Below, piece by piece: positions 16,795 to 26,596 of a stretch of 64,000 nt of DNA. The stretch is from DATKBT01 sp035546295 (lineage in GTDB: Bacteria; Acidobacteriota; Thermoanaerobaculia; Multivoradales; Multivoraceae). Position numbers and translations under genes: made by a program. The notes below the pieces were generated by a model that worked only from the letters and a program-made list of their open reading frames with translations, had not been told where the DNA came from and ran no database searches. Within the stretch, counting starts at the first letter, position 1, and every line of letters starts with the position of its first letter. The stretch covers positions 1 through 64,000 of the forward strand of contig DATKBT010000164.1 of the NCBI GenBank assembly GCA_035546295.1, given 5' to 3'.

Positions 16795-19179
16795 ATGAGA
16801 GGTTCGGCGCGACGAGCACGGCGGTGGCCGTCGCTGAGGGCGCTCCGGCGCCGGATCGACCGGACGACCCACGCCCGGCTCGGTCGCTTGACGAGCCCGC
16901 TGGTGATGTTCCCTCTGCTGGGCCTGCTGCTGCTGGGCCTGGTGTGGTCCGCCACCTCGAGCCTGGTGCGGAGCGAACGCACCAACGCCGAGGAGGTGGC
17001 GTCGACCCTCACCCGCGAGTTGCTCGAGACCTACGAGGCGCAGGTGCTGCGGGCGCTGCGCGAGATCGACCAGACCCTCAAGCTGATCCAGTACGAGCAC
17101 GAGCAGGGAGACGGGGTGTCGCTGGTCAAGCTCGACTCACGAGGTCTGCTTCCTCCCGGCCTGGTCTTCGAGGTCAGTCTCTTCGATCGACATGGCGTTC
17201 TGATCGAGAGCACCGGGCCCGCCGGCAACGGCGTCGACGCCGCCAGCGTGGAGGTCGAGGCTCTGAGGTCCGAAGAAGGCACCGCGGTCGGGCCACCGGC
17301 CATCGATCGCTCGACTGGCGAGTGGACCCTGAGCTTCAGCCGTCCGCTGCGCGACGCGGACGGCGAGCTCGCCGGAGCGGCGATCGTCGTGGTCGAATCC
17401 GCCTTCTTCGTCAGCAGCTACGAGCCGGAGGCGCTGGGCAGCCGGGGAGCCCTCGTCGTCCTGGGGACCGACGGGGTGGTGCGGGCTCTGCGGGTCGGCG
17501 ACCGGACGACCGCCGGGCTGGGGATCGACGCTCTCGCGGCTCTCGACGAGGATGGTCGCGTCGTGCGAGGGCGAAGCCCCTGGGACGGCGAGCAGCGTTT
17601 CATGGCCGCCCGCGTCCTCTACGCGTTTCCCCTGGCGGTCGCGGTGGGGATCTCGGTCGAGGAGGCCCTCGCTCCCGCGGCGCGGCAGGCCGCCGTCTAC
17701 TGGACCCGCGCCGCCGCCGGCTCGCTGCTCCTGATCGCCATCCTGACCTGGCTGGGGAGGATGAGCTGGCAGCTCCAGCGAATTCGCCACCGCGAGTACG
17801 AGGCCAAGGTCGCCCACCTGGAGCGCGTCGAGTATCTCGCCCATCACGATGCGCTGACGGATCTCCCCAACCGGTCTCTCTTCAGCCGGCTGCTCGAGCG
17901 CTCGATTCGGCTCTCGTCCCGTCGCGGGAGCAAGCTCGCGGTGATGTTCATCGATCTCGACCGGTTCAAGGAGATCAACGACACACTCGGTCACGAGGCC
18001 GGGGACGAGCTGCTGCGGAAGGTCGCGCGACGGCTGAGAGGCTGCTTGCGCGAGAGCGACACGGTCGCGCGCCTGGGCGGCGACGAGTTCGTGGTGCTGC
18101 TGCCGGAGCTCAGCGGGACGGAGGCCGCCGGGATCGTGGCGGACACCATCCTCGACCAGCTCGCGATGCCTTTCGTCCTGCTCGGCCAGGAGCTCCGCAT
18201 CACGGGGAGCCTCGGCATCAGCGTCTTCCCCGACCACGGCGCCGACGAGCAGACGCTGACCAAAAACGCCGACATCGCCATGTACCAGGCGAAGCAAGAG
18301 GGCAGAAACAGCTACCGGTTCTACTCCGAGGAGATCAACACCCACTCGCTCGAGCGGCTCGCTCTCGAGTCCCGGCTCCGGCATGCGATGGAGAGCGGCG
18401 AGTTCGAGCTCCACTATCAGGCCAAGCGAGATGCTCGGAGCGGTCGCATTACGGGCGTCGAGGCGCTCCTGCGTTGGGAGCACCCCGAGCTCGCGACCGT
18501 CACTCCGGCGCGGTTCCTGGCGGTGGCGGAGGAGACCGGTCTGATCGTCGCGATCGGACGCTGGACACTGCAGAAGGCGTGCCGGCAGAACGTGGCCTGG
18601 CAGCGGGAGGGTCTGCCGCGCCTGCGCATGGCGGTCAACGTGACCGCTCCTCAGTTCTTCGACGAGGGTCTCGTGCGCGAGGTCAGCAGCGCGCTCGACG
18701 GCTCGGGGATGGATGCCGATCTCCTCGAGCTCGAGATCAGCGAGAGACTGCTGCTGGGCGATCTCTCGTCGGCGGCGAAGGTGCTGAACGAGCTCGCCGG
18801 ACTGGGCGTTCGTCTCGTCCTCGACCAGTTCGGGGTCGGCTACTCCTCCCTGGCGGGGCTCGAAGACTTCCCGCTGAGCTCGATCAAGATCGACCGCTCC
18901 TTCGTGCGACACCCTCCCGAGGCGTCGGCCGGGCTGACCGACGCGGTCGTCGCGGTCGGCCGGGCCCTGAGCCTCGTCGTCGTCGGCCAGGGGGTGGAGA
19001 CCGACGAGCAGGCGGTGTTTCTCCGTGAGCACGGTTGTGACGAGCTGCAGGGTTTCCACGTGCACTGGCCGATGGCGGCGGATCGGATGGCGGATCTGCT
19101 GCGTGACGAGCCCTTGCGCGGTCCTCGCTATGGGCCGACGCTCGACCCTCTCGTGGGTAGCGGGCGCTCGAGCCGCTGA
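16795..19179 (+). CDS. Membrane diguanylate cyclase with degenerate EAL domain
   Basis: 794 residues. A membrane span near 35-58, an extracytoplasmic sensor (about 60-300) and a second span near 302-322 precede a GGDEF domain with GGDEF intact at 428-432 and an inhibitory RxxD site (RESD) just upstream. An EAL domain follows. Its EALLRW motif (E556) and NVT and ELEISE motifs are kept, but DDFGTGYSSL reads DQFGVGYSSL (D677, Q678), and AEGVET reads GQGVET (Q732). Two residues needed for c-di-GMP hydrolysis are therefore replaced, so the protein is predicted to make, not break, c-di-GMP. It starts 10 bases after the PstS-like gene and is probably controlled by it. Confidence 0.9.
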   Translation: MRGSARRARRWPSLRALRRRIDRTTHARLGRLTSPLVMFPLLGLLLLGLVWSATSSLVRSERTNAEEVASTLTRELLETYEAQVLRALREIDQTLKLIQYEHEQGDGVSLVKLDSRGLLPPGLVFEVSLFDRHGVLIESTGPAGNGVDAASVEVEALRSEEGTAVGPPAIDRSTGEWTLSFSRPLRDADGELAGAAIVVVESAFFVSSYEPEALGSRGALVVLGTDGVVRALRVGDRTTAGLGIDALAALDEDGRVVRGRSPWDGEQRFMAARVLYAFPLAVAVGISVEEALAPAARQAAVYWTRAAAGSLLLIAILTWLGRMSWQLQRIRHREYEAKVAHLERVEYLAHHDALTDLPNRSLFSRLLERSIRLSSRRGSKLAVMFIDLDRFKEINDTLGHEAGDELLRKVARRLRGCLRESDTVARLGGDEFVVLLPELSGTEAAGIVADTILDQLAMPFVLLGQELRITGSLGISVFPDHGADEQTLTKNADIAMYQAKQEGRNSYRFYSEEINTHSLERLALESRLRHAMESGEFELHYQAKRDARSGRITGVEALLRWEHPELATVTPARFLAVAEETGLIVAIGRWTLQKACRQNVAWQREGLPRLRMAVNVTAPQFFDEGLVREVSSALDGSGMDADLLELEISERLLLGDLSSAAKVLNELAGLGVRLVLDQFGVGYSSLAGLEDFPLSSIKIDRSFVRHPPEASAGLTDAVVAVGRALSLVVVGQGVETDEQAVFLREHGCDELQGFHVHWPMAADRMADLLRDEPLRGPRYGPTLDPLVGSGRSSR

Positions 19180-19201
19180 CCAGACGCCGTCGGCACTCGC
19201 C

Positions 19202-20242
19202 TCAGGCGGCGCCGGAGGACGCCTGCGGCGGGCTCGGCCCAGGCGCGGCCGCGATCTCGGCGGCGGCCTCGAGCTGGAGCGGAGTCGCGGCATCCTCCGC
19301 CGAGGCCCGGCCGGCGGCGATCCAGCCGAAGCGCGTGAGCAGCGAGCCGGCGAGCGCCGCGATCGCGGCCTCGGACCGGCGGCCGAGCAGGCGCAGCCCG
19401 AGCGCCACCGGGCCCGCGAGCAGGCCGCCGGTCCGCACCACCCCGCCGCTCGTTCCGTGGCGCAGCGGTCGGGTGGCCGGCCGGCGGTCGCTCTCGTGGT
19501 AGACGCCGACCGCGGTCTCGACGGCGGCGGCGGAGAGGCCGAGCCAGTGCAGCGAGCGTTGCCGGTGGCCGAGCAGCTCGAGGATGGCGACCGCCGAGGC
19601 CAGCCCCGAGGCGGTGAAGTGGACGGGCAGCACGCGCACGTTGCGGTTCCACACCGGGATCGCGGTGGCGCCGATCAGCACCCCGGTGTAGCTGCTCATC
19701 ACCGTGCCGGTCGCGGCCGCCAGCACCCCGGCGGCGTCGCGCAGGACGCGCACCGGCCGGTGGTGTCCGAAGCGCTCCTCGGCTAGCGACGCGAACGCGT
19801 GCGCTGCCGACGAGGTCGAGAACGCGACCAGGGTCCACGCTCCGACCGACATCGGGCTCTGCGGCTTGAAGATGCGCAGCATGTTGAGGAAGCGCTCCGG
19901 GCGGCCGAGATCGCTGATCAGGAGCGCTGGCGCCGCCGCGCCTCCGACCGCCGCCAGCCAGCGCGCGTCGTGCGCCAGCCGGGGATCGCCGCCGGCGAGG
20001 TCGGCGGCCGCCGCGACCACGGCGCCGGCGCCCGCCGCGCCGCCGACGAAGAAGTAGGCGGGCACCTCCCAGGTCCAGACCGGCCTCTTGAGCAGGGGCA
20101 TCCCGTAGTAGCCGGACTCGGCGTCGGCGCGCGGGAAGGGCGCGCCGGGGGGGCGCACGCCGGCGGTCTCGGCGGTGAGGCCGCTCTGCGCGCGCGCGCG
20201 GATCTCGTCCAGGCGCTGCTCTCGCCGCGCCGCGGTGGTCAA
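19202..20242 (-). CDS. nrfD: NrfD-type membrane subunit of formate dehydrogenase
   Basis: 346 residues with about eight to nine membrane spans of the NrfD/PsrC quinone-reactive family. It anchors the complex and passes electrons to or from the quinone pool. Family landmarks are the early PVWTWEVPAYFFVGGAAGAG, the following SDLGRPERFLNMLRIFKPQS and MSVGAWTLVAFS, and TGVLIGATAIPVW. The TTG start at 20242 overlaps the iron-sulfur subunit stop as TTGA and has GAGGAG upstream. It takes the place of the cytochrome b (FdnI) used by the E. coli enzyme. Confidence 0.88.
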   Translation of the reverse strand: MTTAARREQRLDEIRARAQSGLTAETAGVRPPGAPFPRADAESGYYGMPLLKRPVWTWEVPAYFFVGGAAGAGAVVAAAADLAGGDPRLAHDARWLAAVGGAAAPALLISDLGRPERFLNMLRIFKPQSPMSVGAWTLVAFSTSSAAHAFASLAEERFGHHRPVRVLRDAAGVLAAATGTVMSSYTGVLIGATAIPVWNRNVRVLPVHFTASGLASAVAILELLGHRQRSLHWLGLSAAAVETAVGVYHESDRRPATRPLRHGTSGGVVRTGGLLAGPVALGLRLLGRRSEAAIAALAGSLLTRFGWIAAGRASAEDAATPLQLEAAAEIAAAPGPSPPQASSGAA

Positions 20243-21021
20243 GGCCTCTCCTCGCCCAGGAAGGCGGCGATCGAGACCGCGAGCAGCCCGGCCGCGGCGG
20301 CGAGGGCCGAGGTCCACGCCGCCCGCAGGTGGACGGTCGGCACCTCGGGGTCGGCGGGGAGATTGTAGGCGCGGGGGTCGCCGCGCACGATGAACATCGC
20401 GTGGACGCCGCCGACGCTGCTCTCGCGTGGATCCCACAGCGTCGCGTCGTCCATGCCCAGCGCGTGCAGGTAGGCGATCCGCTCCTGCGCGCGGCGGCGC
20501 AGGTCCTCGAGCTCGCCGAAGAGGATCGACTCCGTGGGGCAGACCGACGCGCAGGCGGGCTCGAGGCCGCCGCGCTGGCGGTCGTAGCAGAACGTGCACT
20601 TGAACGCTCGGCCGTCGTCCGGGCGCTGGTCGACGACACCGAAGGGGCAGGCGACGACGCAGTAGCCGCAGCCGTTGCAGACGTCAGGCTGCACCAGGAC
20701 TCCGCCCAGCTCGGTGCGCACGATGGCGCCGGTCGGGCAGGCCTCGAGGCAGCCCGCGACCTCGCAGTGCTTGCACACGTCCGACGAGAACTGCCAGGAC
20801 AGCAGGTCGGGATCGTTGCCGCCGCAGCCGATCTCGGGCTCGTGCTCGACGAACTTCACGTGACGCCAGGTCGAGGCGCCGAGAGAGCAGGTGTTGTCGT
20901 AGGAAAGGCCGCTGAACGAGAAGCCGTCGTCGGGGACCTGGTTCCACTCCTTGCACGCCACCTCGCACGCCTTGCATCCGATGCACAGCGTCGAGTCGGT
21001 CAGGAAGCCGGTCGTCGTCAC
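20239..21021 (-). CDS. Iron-sulfur subunit of formate dehydrogenase (FdnH-like)
   Basis: 260 residues with ferredoxin-type cysteine clusters for four [4Fe-4S] centres: CIGCKACEVACKEW, CKHCEVAGCLEACPTGAI, CNGCGYCVVACPFGV and a last set around CTFCYDRQ and ACASVCPTESI. A single C-terminal hydrophobic helix (SALAAAAGLLAVSIAAFLG) would tie it to the membrane. It carries electrons from the selenoenzyme to the NrfD subunit. GTG 21021 overlaps the catalytic-subunit stop as GTGA and has GGGAG at good spacing. Confidence 0.92.
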   Translation of the reverse strand: MTTTGFLTDSTLCIGCKACEVACKEWNQVPDDGFSFSGLSYDNTCSLGASTWRHVKFVEHEPEIGCGGNDPDLLSWQFSSDVCKHCEVAGCLEACPTGAIVRTELGGVLVQPDVCNGCGYCVVACPFGVVDQRPDDGRAFKCTFCYDRQRGGLEPACASVCPTESILFGELEDLRRRAQERIAYLHALGMDDATLWDPRESSVGGVHAMFIVRGDPRAYNLPADPEVPTVHLRAAWTSALAAAAGLLAVSIAAFLGEERP

Positions 21022-24000
21022 GTGCACGCTCCCTGGTTCGATCTGCTCTGGCGGCGTCCCGCCTCGACTCGACAGAGCAGGCCCTTGGCTTCCATGATGC
21101 GCACGTTGGGCTCCTCCGACATCGCCACCAGGTCGTTGACCACGTCGCCGCGGACCAGCCCGCGCCGGCCCCAATGGTAGGGGAGGCCGACCTGGTGGAT
21201 GCGCCGTCCGTCGAGCTCGAGCGGGCGGATGCGGGCGGTGACCAGGGCCCGGGCCGCGATGCTCCCACGCGGCGTGGTGATCGTGGCCCAGCCTCCGTGC
21301 TCGACCCCGATCTCGGCTGCGAGCTCCGGCGACAGCTCGCAGAACAGCTCGGGCTGGAGCTCGGCCAGGTGCGGGAGGTGCCGGCTCATGCCGCCGGCGG
21401 TGTGGTGCTCGGTCAGGCGGTAAGTGGTGAGGACGTAGGGGAACGCCGGATCGCCGCAGGTCGCGTAGCGGTTGTCGGGACGCTCGAGGTCATCGGCGGC
21501 GGGGTTGCTCTGGCGGCCGTAGACCGGGTTGCGCAGCGGGCTCTCGAGCGGCTCGTAGTGGGTGGGCAGCGGCCCGTCCTCGAGACCCGAGGGCACCCAC
21601 AGCCAGCCGACGCCGTCCGGGTGCATGATGAAGGGCCGCCGGCCGTCGAGCGCGTCGTCCCCTCGGGCGCCTGGAGCCGGCCGGTAGCCGGGCGCTTTGT
21701 CGATGGTGAAGTCCGGCACGTCGAGCCCCGTCCATTCGCCGGACGCCTCGTCCCACCAGACCAGCTTCTTGCGCTCGCTCCAGGGTTGGCCATCCGGACG
21801 CGCCGAGCAGCGGTTGTAGAGGATGCGGCGGTCGGCCGGCCAGGAGAACCCCCAGCCATGTCCGAGGGCGTCGCGCGGCTCACGCTGGCGCGCCCGGTTC
21901 TCCCCCGGCGCGGGAAGGACCCCGGAGTAGATCCAGCAGCCGCAGGCGGTCGAGCCGTCGGCGCACAGCTCCCCGAAGCCCGGCACGAGCTCGCCGCTCA
22001 CGACCTGGAAGCCGTTGATCTCGCGGAGCACGGCCTCGACCTCGGGCTCGTCGTGGGGGCCGTGGGTGGGGTAGCCCCAGGTCAGCGCCCGCAGGGGCCG
22101 GTGACGCCGGGCGTCGCTGGCAGCGGCGCGCTCGCACAGGCGGCGACCGAGGTGGTAGATGAACGAAGTCTCGCTGCGGCAGTCCCCGGGCGGCTCGACC
22201 GCCTTCTCGTGCCACTGCAGCAGTCGCTGGGTGTTGGTGAAGGTGCCGTCCTTCTCGGCGTGGCCGGCGGCGGGGAAGAAGAAGACCTCGGTGGCGATGT
22301 CGGCGGTCGACAGCTCGCCGCGCTCGACCTCGGGGGAGTCGTACCAGAAGCTGGCGGTCTCGGTTTCGACCAGGTCGCGCACCACCAGCCATTTCAGGTT
22401 CGCCAGCGCGCGCCGCTCCAGACGGCTGTTGGGGGCTCCGACCGCCGGGTTCTGACCGATGACGAAGAGCCCCTCGAGCGCCCCGTCGGCCATCTCCAGC
22501 CAGTAGCCCTGGTGCGAGTGGTCGCCGTCGACCCGGGGCAGCAGGTCGAAGCCGAAGTCGTTGTCGCCGGTGGCCGCGTCGCCGTAGTAGGCCTTGAGCA
22601 GGCTGACCACGTAGCGATCGAGATTGTGCCACCAGCCGCGCTCGCTCCGATGCTTCTCGAGGTAGGTCTCGAGGCTGTCCGAGTCGGCCTCGAAGAACGG
22701 CATCGCCAGGTAGCCGGGGAGGATGTCGTAGAGGGTGGGGATGTCGGTCGAGCCCTGGATCGAAGCGTGGCCGCGCAGGGCGAGCACGCCGCCGCCCGGC
22801 CTTCCGACGTTGCCGAGCAGGAGCTGGAGGATGGCGGCGGCGCGGATGATCTGGACACCGGTCGAATGCTGCGTCCAGCCGACCGCGTAGCAGATGGCGC
22901 CGGTGCGCTCCGGTCCGGAGGCGTCGAGGAAGACGTCGGCGATCTCGACGAAGCGGTCGCGCGGCACCCCGCAGACGCGCTCCACCAACTCCGGCGTGTA
23001 GCGCGCGAAGTGGCGGCGCAGGACCTGGAAGACGCAGCGGGGATGCTCGAGGCTCTCGTCGCGCTCGGCCTCGTCGAGCGGCTGGGCTTCGCCGCCGCGG
23101 TCCTTTCCGTGCCCGCCGGACTCTGCCTCGTGTCCGGCCGCCTCGCCGCCACCGCCACCATCGTTCCCGGCGCCATCGCGCTCGGAGAGGCGCGAGCCGC
23201 GGTAGGTCCAGCTCGCCGGTGAGTAGCTGCCGGTCTCCTCGTCCCACCCCGAGAACAGGCCGTCGAGCTCGTCGGGGAGGGCGAGGTCGTCGCGCAGCAG
23301 GATCGGCGCGTTCGTGTAGTGGGTCACGTACTCGCGGAAGAAGCGACCGGTCTCGATCGCGCGGTGGATCAGTGCGCCGAGGAACACGATGTCGCTGCCG
23401 GCGCGCAGCGGCAGCCAGTGATCGGCCATCGCCGAGGTGCGGGTGAAGCGCGGGTCGACGTGGATCACCTTCGCCCCCCGCTCGCGCGCCTCCATCACCC
23501 ACTGGAAGCCGACCGGGTGGTTCTCGGCCATCGAGGATCCCATGATCAGGATGGCGTCGGCGTTGGCGAGATCCTGCTGGGCGGTGGTCGCGCCCCCCCG
23601 GCCGAACGAGGTGCCCAGACCGGGCACCGTGGAGCTATGTCATATGCGGGCCTGGTTCGACACCCTGGTCATGCCCAGACCCGCCGTGAACAGCTTCTTG
23701 ATGAGGTAGTTCTCCTCGTTGTCGAGGGTGGCGCCGCCGAGGTGGGCGATGCCCCGGCACTGCATCAGGCTGCGCCCGTCGCGTTCCTCCTCGAACGTCC
23801 GCTCGCGGCTTTCCCAGATGCGATCGGCGAGCCGGTCCATCGCGGTCTCGAGGTCGATCGACTCCCAGTGGTCGGAGTAGGGGGCGCGGACCTTGACCCG
23901 GTGCTCGCGCCCCTCGTGGGTCAAGAGCTGGTGGCTGGCGGCGCCCTTCGGGCAGAGCTTCCCGCGCGAGATCGGCGACTCGGGATCGCCCTCGATCGCC

Positions 24001-24239
24001 ACCAGCTCGCCGTCGCGGTGGAAGATGCGTTGCCCGCAGCCGACGCCGCAGTAGGGGCAGACCGAATGCGCGACGGAGCAGCCCTCCGTGCGCGGTCGCA
24101 GGGACCCGGTGCGCGCGCTCATCGCCGCCGGGCCGGTGCCATCGTCCCGGTCGAGGAGCTGGCGGATCAGCGGCCAGCTCCGGAGCAGGCCGCTCAAGTC
24201 GGGCCTCCCGGCCGTCCGATCGACGGGGTCGCTCGGCAT
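21018..24239 (-). CDS. fdnG: Selenocysteine-containing formate dehydrogenase catalytic subunit
   Basis: A 1073-residue molybdopterin oxidoreductase oxidising formate to CO2 (or the reverse). The [4Fe-4S] motif is VCPYCGVGCGQ with the fourth Cys in GKLCPKG. At codon 200 (23640-23642) the frame reads NQARI-TGA-HSSTVPGL, which aligns with the Sec site of FDH-N (NQARV-U-HGPTV). The same frame continues unbroken for 873 codons with SFGRGGATTAQQDLANADAI, GSSMAENHPVGFQWVMEA and VDPRFTRT, so the TGA is read as selenocysteine. A SECIS hairpin follows it. A Gly/Glu-rich insertion lies near residues 350-395. No Tat signal is visible, so the side of the membrane is unclear. ATG 24239 has GGAG eight bases upstream. 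First gene of a three-gene overlapping operon. Confidence 0.95.
23606..23642 (-). promoter_or_regulatory. Bacterial SECIS element for UGA decoding
   Basis: Directly after the in-frame TGA, a perfect seven-base-pair stem (GGTGCCC with GGGCACC, 23622-23628 and 23610-23616) closes the five-base loop GGTCT (23617-23621). Loop GGUCU and the spacing of 18 bases between UGA and loop are the same as I recall for E. coli fdhF. SelB should bind here. Confidence 0.92.
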
Positions 24240-24461
24240 CGCATGCGCTCCATGACCCTCTCTTCGGTTCGCTTCGGGGCTTGCCCGCCGTGCTCTCCGG
24301 CTCCGGATGCTGGGTCCCGGGGGGACGACGTGTCCCCGCGTCCGATCGTAACGCTCTTCCGTTGGGCGGAAGCGCGGAGCCGACGGATCCGGAGGGTCTG
24401 CCGGTGACGGCGCGCCGCGTGGGTACGTGAAAATCTCGTGGTGGCCACATAATCCCCTCCC

Positions 24462-25226
24462 ATGGAATGGCTCACCGACCCCGACATCTGGATCGCGCTG
24501 GTCACCCTCACGTCGCTCGAGGTGGTCCTCGGGATCGACAACATCATCTTCATCTCGATCCTGGCGGGCAAGCTGCCGCCGGCGCAGCAGCCGCGCGCCC
24601 GGCGGATTGGGCTGGGCGCGGCGATGCTCATTCGCATCCTGCTGCTGTTCTCGCTCGCCTGGGTGATCCGGTTGACGGCGCCGCTGTTCACCGTGCTCGG
24701 GGAGGAGATCTCGGGCCGCGACCTGATCCTGATCGGGGGCGGCCTGTTCCTGCTCGCCAAGAGCACCTATGAGATCCACGACAAGCTGGAGGGGGAGCAC
24801 GGCCACTCGTCGAAGCGCGTCGCCGCGAAGTTCGGCGCGGTGATCGTCCAGATCATGCTGCTCGACGCGGTTTTCTCGCTCGACTCGGTGATCACGGCGG
24901 TCGGTATGGTCGACGAGTTCGGCGTGATGATCGCGGCGGTGGTGATCGCGGTGGGCGTCATGATGATCGCCGCCGGACCGATCTCGAGATTCGTCGAGAA
25001 CCGGCCGACAGTGAAGATCCTGGCCCTCTCCTTCCTGCTCCTGATCGGCATGTCGCTGGTCGCCGAGGGGCTCGACCAGCACATCCCGAAGGGCTACCTC
25101 TACTTCGCGATGGGCTTCTCGATCTTCGTCGAGATGCTCAACCTGAAGATGCGCGGCAAGCAGCCCGAGAAGCCGGTCGAGCTGCACCAACGCTACGCGT
25201 CCGAGGACGAGACCGAAACCACCTGA
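24462..25226 (+). CDS. TerC-family integral membrane protein
   Basis: 254 residues with seven predicted spans. TerC/Alx signatures are present: the acidic LEVVLGIDNIIFISILAGKL in the first span region and the matching LDAVFSLDSVITAVGMVD later, both carrying the conserved Asp residues of the family's metal path. Members export Mn2+ or assist metal loading of secreted enzymes and confer tellurite or alkaline resistance; which applies here cannot be told. The gene is divergent from the formate dehydrogenase operon (222-base gap) and its end overlaps the convergent DUF2254 gene by 34 bases. Confidence 0.9.
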   Translation: MEWLTDPDIWIALVTLTSLEVVLGIDNIIFISILAGKLPPAQQPRARRIGLGAAMLIRILLLFSLAWVIRLTAPLFTVLGEEISGRDLILIGGGLFLLAKSTYEIHDKLEGEHGHSSKRVAAKFGAVIVQIMLLDAVFSLDSVITAVGMVDEFGVMIAAVVIAVGVMMIAAGPISRFVENRPTVKILALSFLLLIGMSLVAEGLDQHIPKGYLYFAMGFSIFVEMLNLKMRGKQPEKPVELHQRYASEDETETT

Positions 25227-26533
25227 GCCAGCGCGCGGCGGAGGGGCTCGGCCCGTCGCTCGATCTCCTGCCGGTCGCGCGGATGCGGGAGCCCACGCTC
25301 GCCGGCGATGCGCAGAGCATCGAGGTGGCCGGCGAGCGTCGCCCGCCGCTCGGGAGACTCGGTGCGCTCCGCAACGGCGCCGAGGAGATCGAGCATCGCG
25401 AGGAGGACCATCGTGTGCGAGGCGCCGGCCGCGCGCAGCGGATCGAGACTGCACGAGAGGTAATCGTCGAAGCTCGGCTCCCGCATCAGCAGCCGGGGTC
25501 TCCCTTCCCGGTCGCAGTGCACCTGCGGGGGCGGCGGCAGCGGGGCGACCGCGCACAGGGCGGCGGCGAGTCGGCGGATGCAGGCGACCGCCGTGATCGG
25601 ATCGTTGATGCCGGGAGACAGAGCGCGCAGCGCGATCTCCACGAGCTGCTGGAACAGGAATCGCAGGTCTCGTTCGGGGGTGCGGCGTTCCCCGAGGGAG
25701 AGGGCTTCGCGCATCTCATCGGCTTCGTCGTCGACCTCGCCCGCAGTCGCTGCACCGTACACCCGCATCAGCACGTCCCCCTCGATGACGAAGTCCCCGA
25801 ACTCCTGCTCCAGCGCGACGATCGCGTCGCGCCGCTGGGCCCAGCGGACGAGCTCCTCGTCGTCGACTCCCCTCAGGTATCCCGTCGAGCGCGCCCGGAC
25901 ACAACGAGGCTCGCCGGTGTCCTCGAGCACGTGGTCCGGCGAGCCGGGATCCGGCGCGCGCGCTCTGGACTCCAGCCGGCGGAGCTGCCCGTCCATCTCG
26001 TCGATCACCGAGCCGATCACGCTCTCCGCCTGGATCGAAGTCGAGACGTGGTGGATGAAGAACACCAGCACCAGCAGGCTCGACAGCGCCAGCACCACGG
26101 CCAGCGAGACCGAGATCTGGGGGATGCTGCCGGGGCTCGACGGCGGAGGGAGGAGTGACAGAACGACGAGGCAGTACAGGAAGGTCGAGACGAACGTACC
26201 GAGCACGAGCTGATTGGCGCGGTCCCGCATGAACCCGCGCAGCAGCCGGGGGCCGAACTGCGAGGAGGCAAGGGTCAACGCGACGATGGTGATCGAGAAG
26301 ACCACGCCGGTGACCGTGATCATCGAGCTCGCCACCGTGGTCAGGATCGCGCGCGCTCCCTCGGTGGTCTCGAACCACCGCAGCCAGGGCACCTCGAGTC
26401 CGGCGCGGTCGAGCCGGATCGCCCCGATCGCGAGGACCAGGCTGCCGAGCAGCATCGTCCCCGGAACGAACCAGAAGCTGGCGCGCAGCGAGTTGAGGAG
26501 CAGCTTGCCGGCTTCGGGGATCGAGTGTCGCAT
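25193..26533 (-). CDS. DUF2254 membrane protein
   Basis: 446 residues, the usual DUF2254 size. Four N-terminal membrane spans are seen (SFWFVPGTMLLGSLVLAIGA; AILTTVASSMITVTGVVFSI; LVLGTFVSTFLYCLVVLSLL; SLAVVLALSSLLVLVFFIHH), followed by a soluble region of about 280 residues with the family stretch ALRALSPGINDPITAVACI. The fold resembles a mechanosensitive-channel-like membrane unit with a large cytoplasmic part; the role is unknown. Its 3' end overlaps terC by 34 bases tail to tail. Confidence 0.85.
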   Translation of the reverse strand: MRHSIPEAGKLLLNSLRASFWFVPGTMLLGSLVLAIGAIRLDRAGLEVPWLRWFETTEGARAILTTVASSMITVTGVVFSITIVALTLASSQFGPRLLRGFMRDRANQLVLGTFVSTFLYCLVVLSLLPPPSSPGSIPQISVSLAVVLALSSLLVLVFFIHHVSTSIQAESVIGSVIDEMDGQLRRLESRARAPDPGSPDHVLEDTGEPRCVRARSTGYLRGVDDEELVRWAQRRDAIVALEQEFGDFVIEGDVLMRVYGAATAGEVDDEADEMREALSLGERRTPERDLRFLFQQLVEIALRALSPGINDPITAVACIRRLAAALCAVAPLPPPPQVHCDREGRPRLLMREPSFDDYLSCSLDPLRAAGASHTMVLLAMLDLLGAVAERTESPERRATLAGHLDALRIAGERGLPHPRDRQEIERRAEPLRRALAQVVSVSSSDA

Positions 26534-26596
26534 CGTCGGTGCGCTCTCGCCCCGGCCTGCCGCGATCGGGGCGGATCGGGGGAAGGTCCTGTCCGT

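Noticed and set aside
13491..17012. A 1173-codon leftward open frame
   Set aside because: Most of it is antisense to the porin, binding-protein and GGDEF-EAL genes; only its interior piece from 14576 down to about 14113 is real (the metallo-beta-lactamase remnant).
21174..23222. A 682-codon rightward frame
   Set aside because: Antisense to the formate dehydrogenase catalytic subunit; composition is typical of a GC shadow frame.
23640..25556. A separate leftward ORF ending at the TGA at 23640, or an FDH pseudogene split in two
   Set aside because: Both halves are in the same frame, the TGA sits at the known Sec position, and a perfect SECIS hairpin with the canonical loop and spacing follows. 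The part upstream of 24239 overlaps terC and is non-coding.
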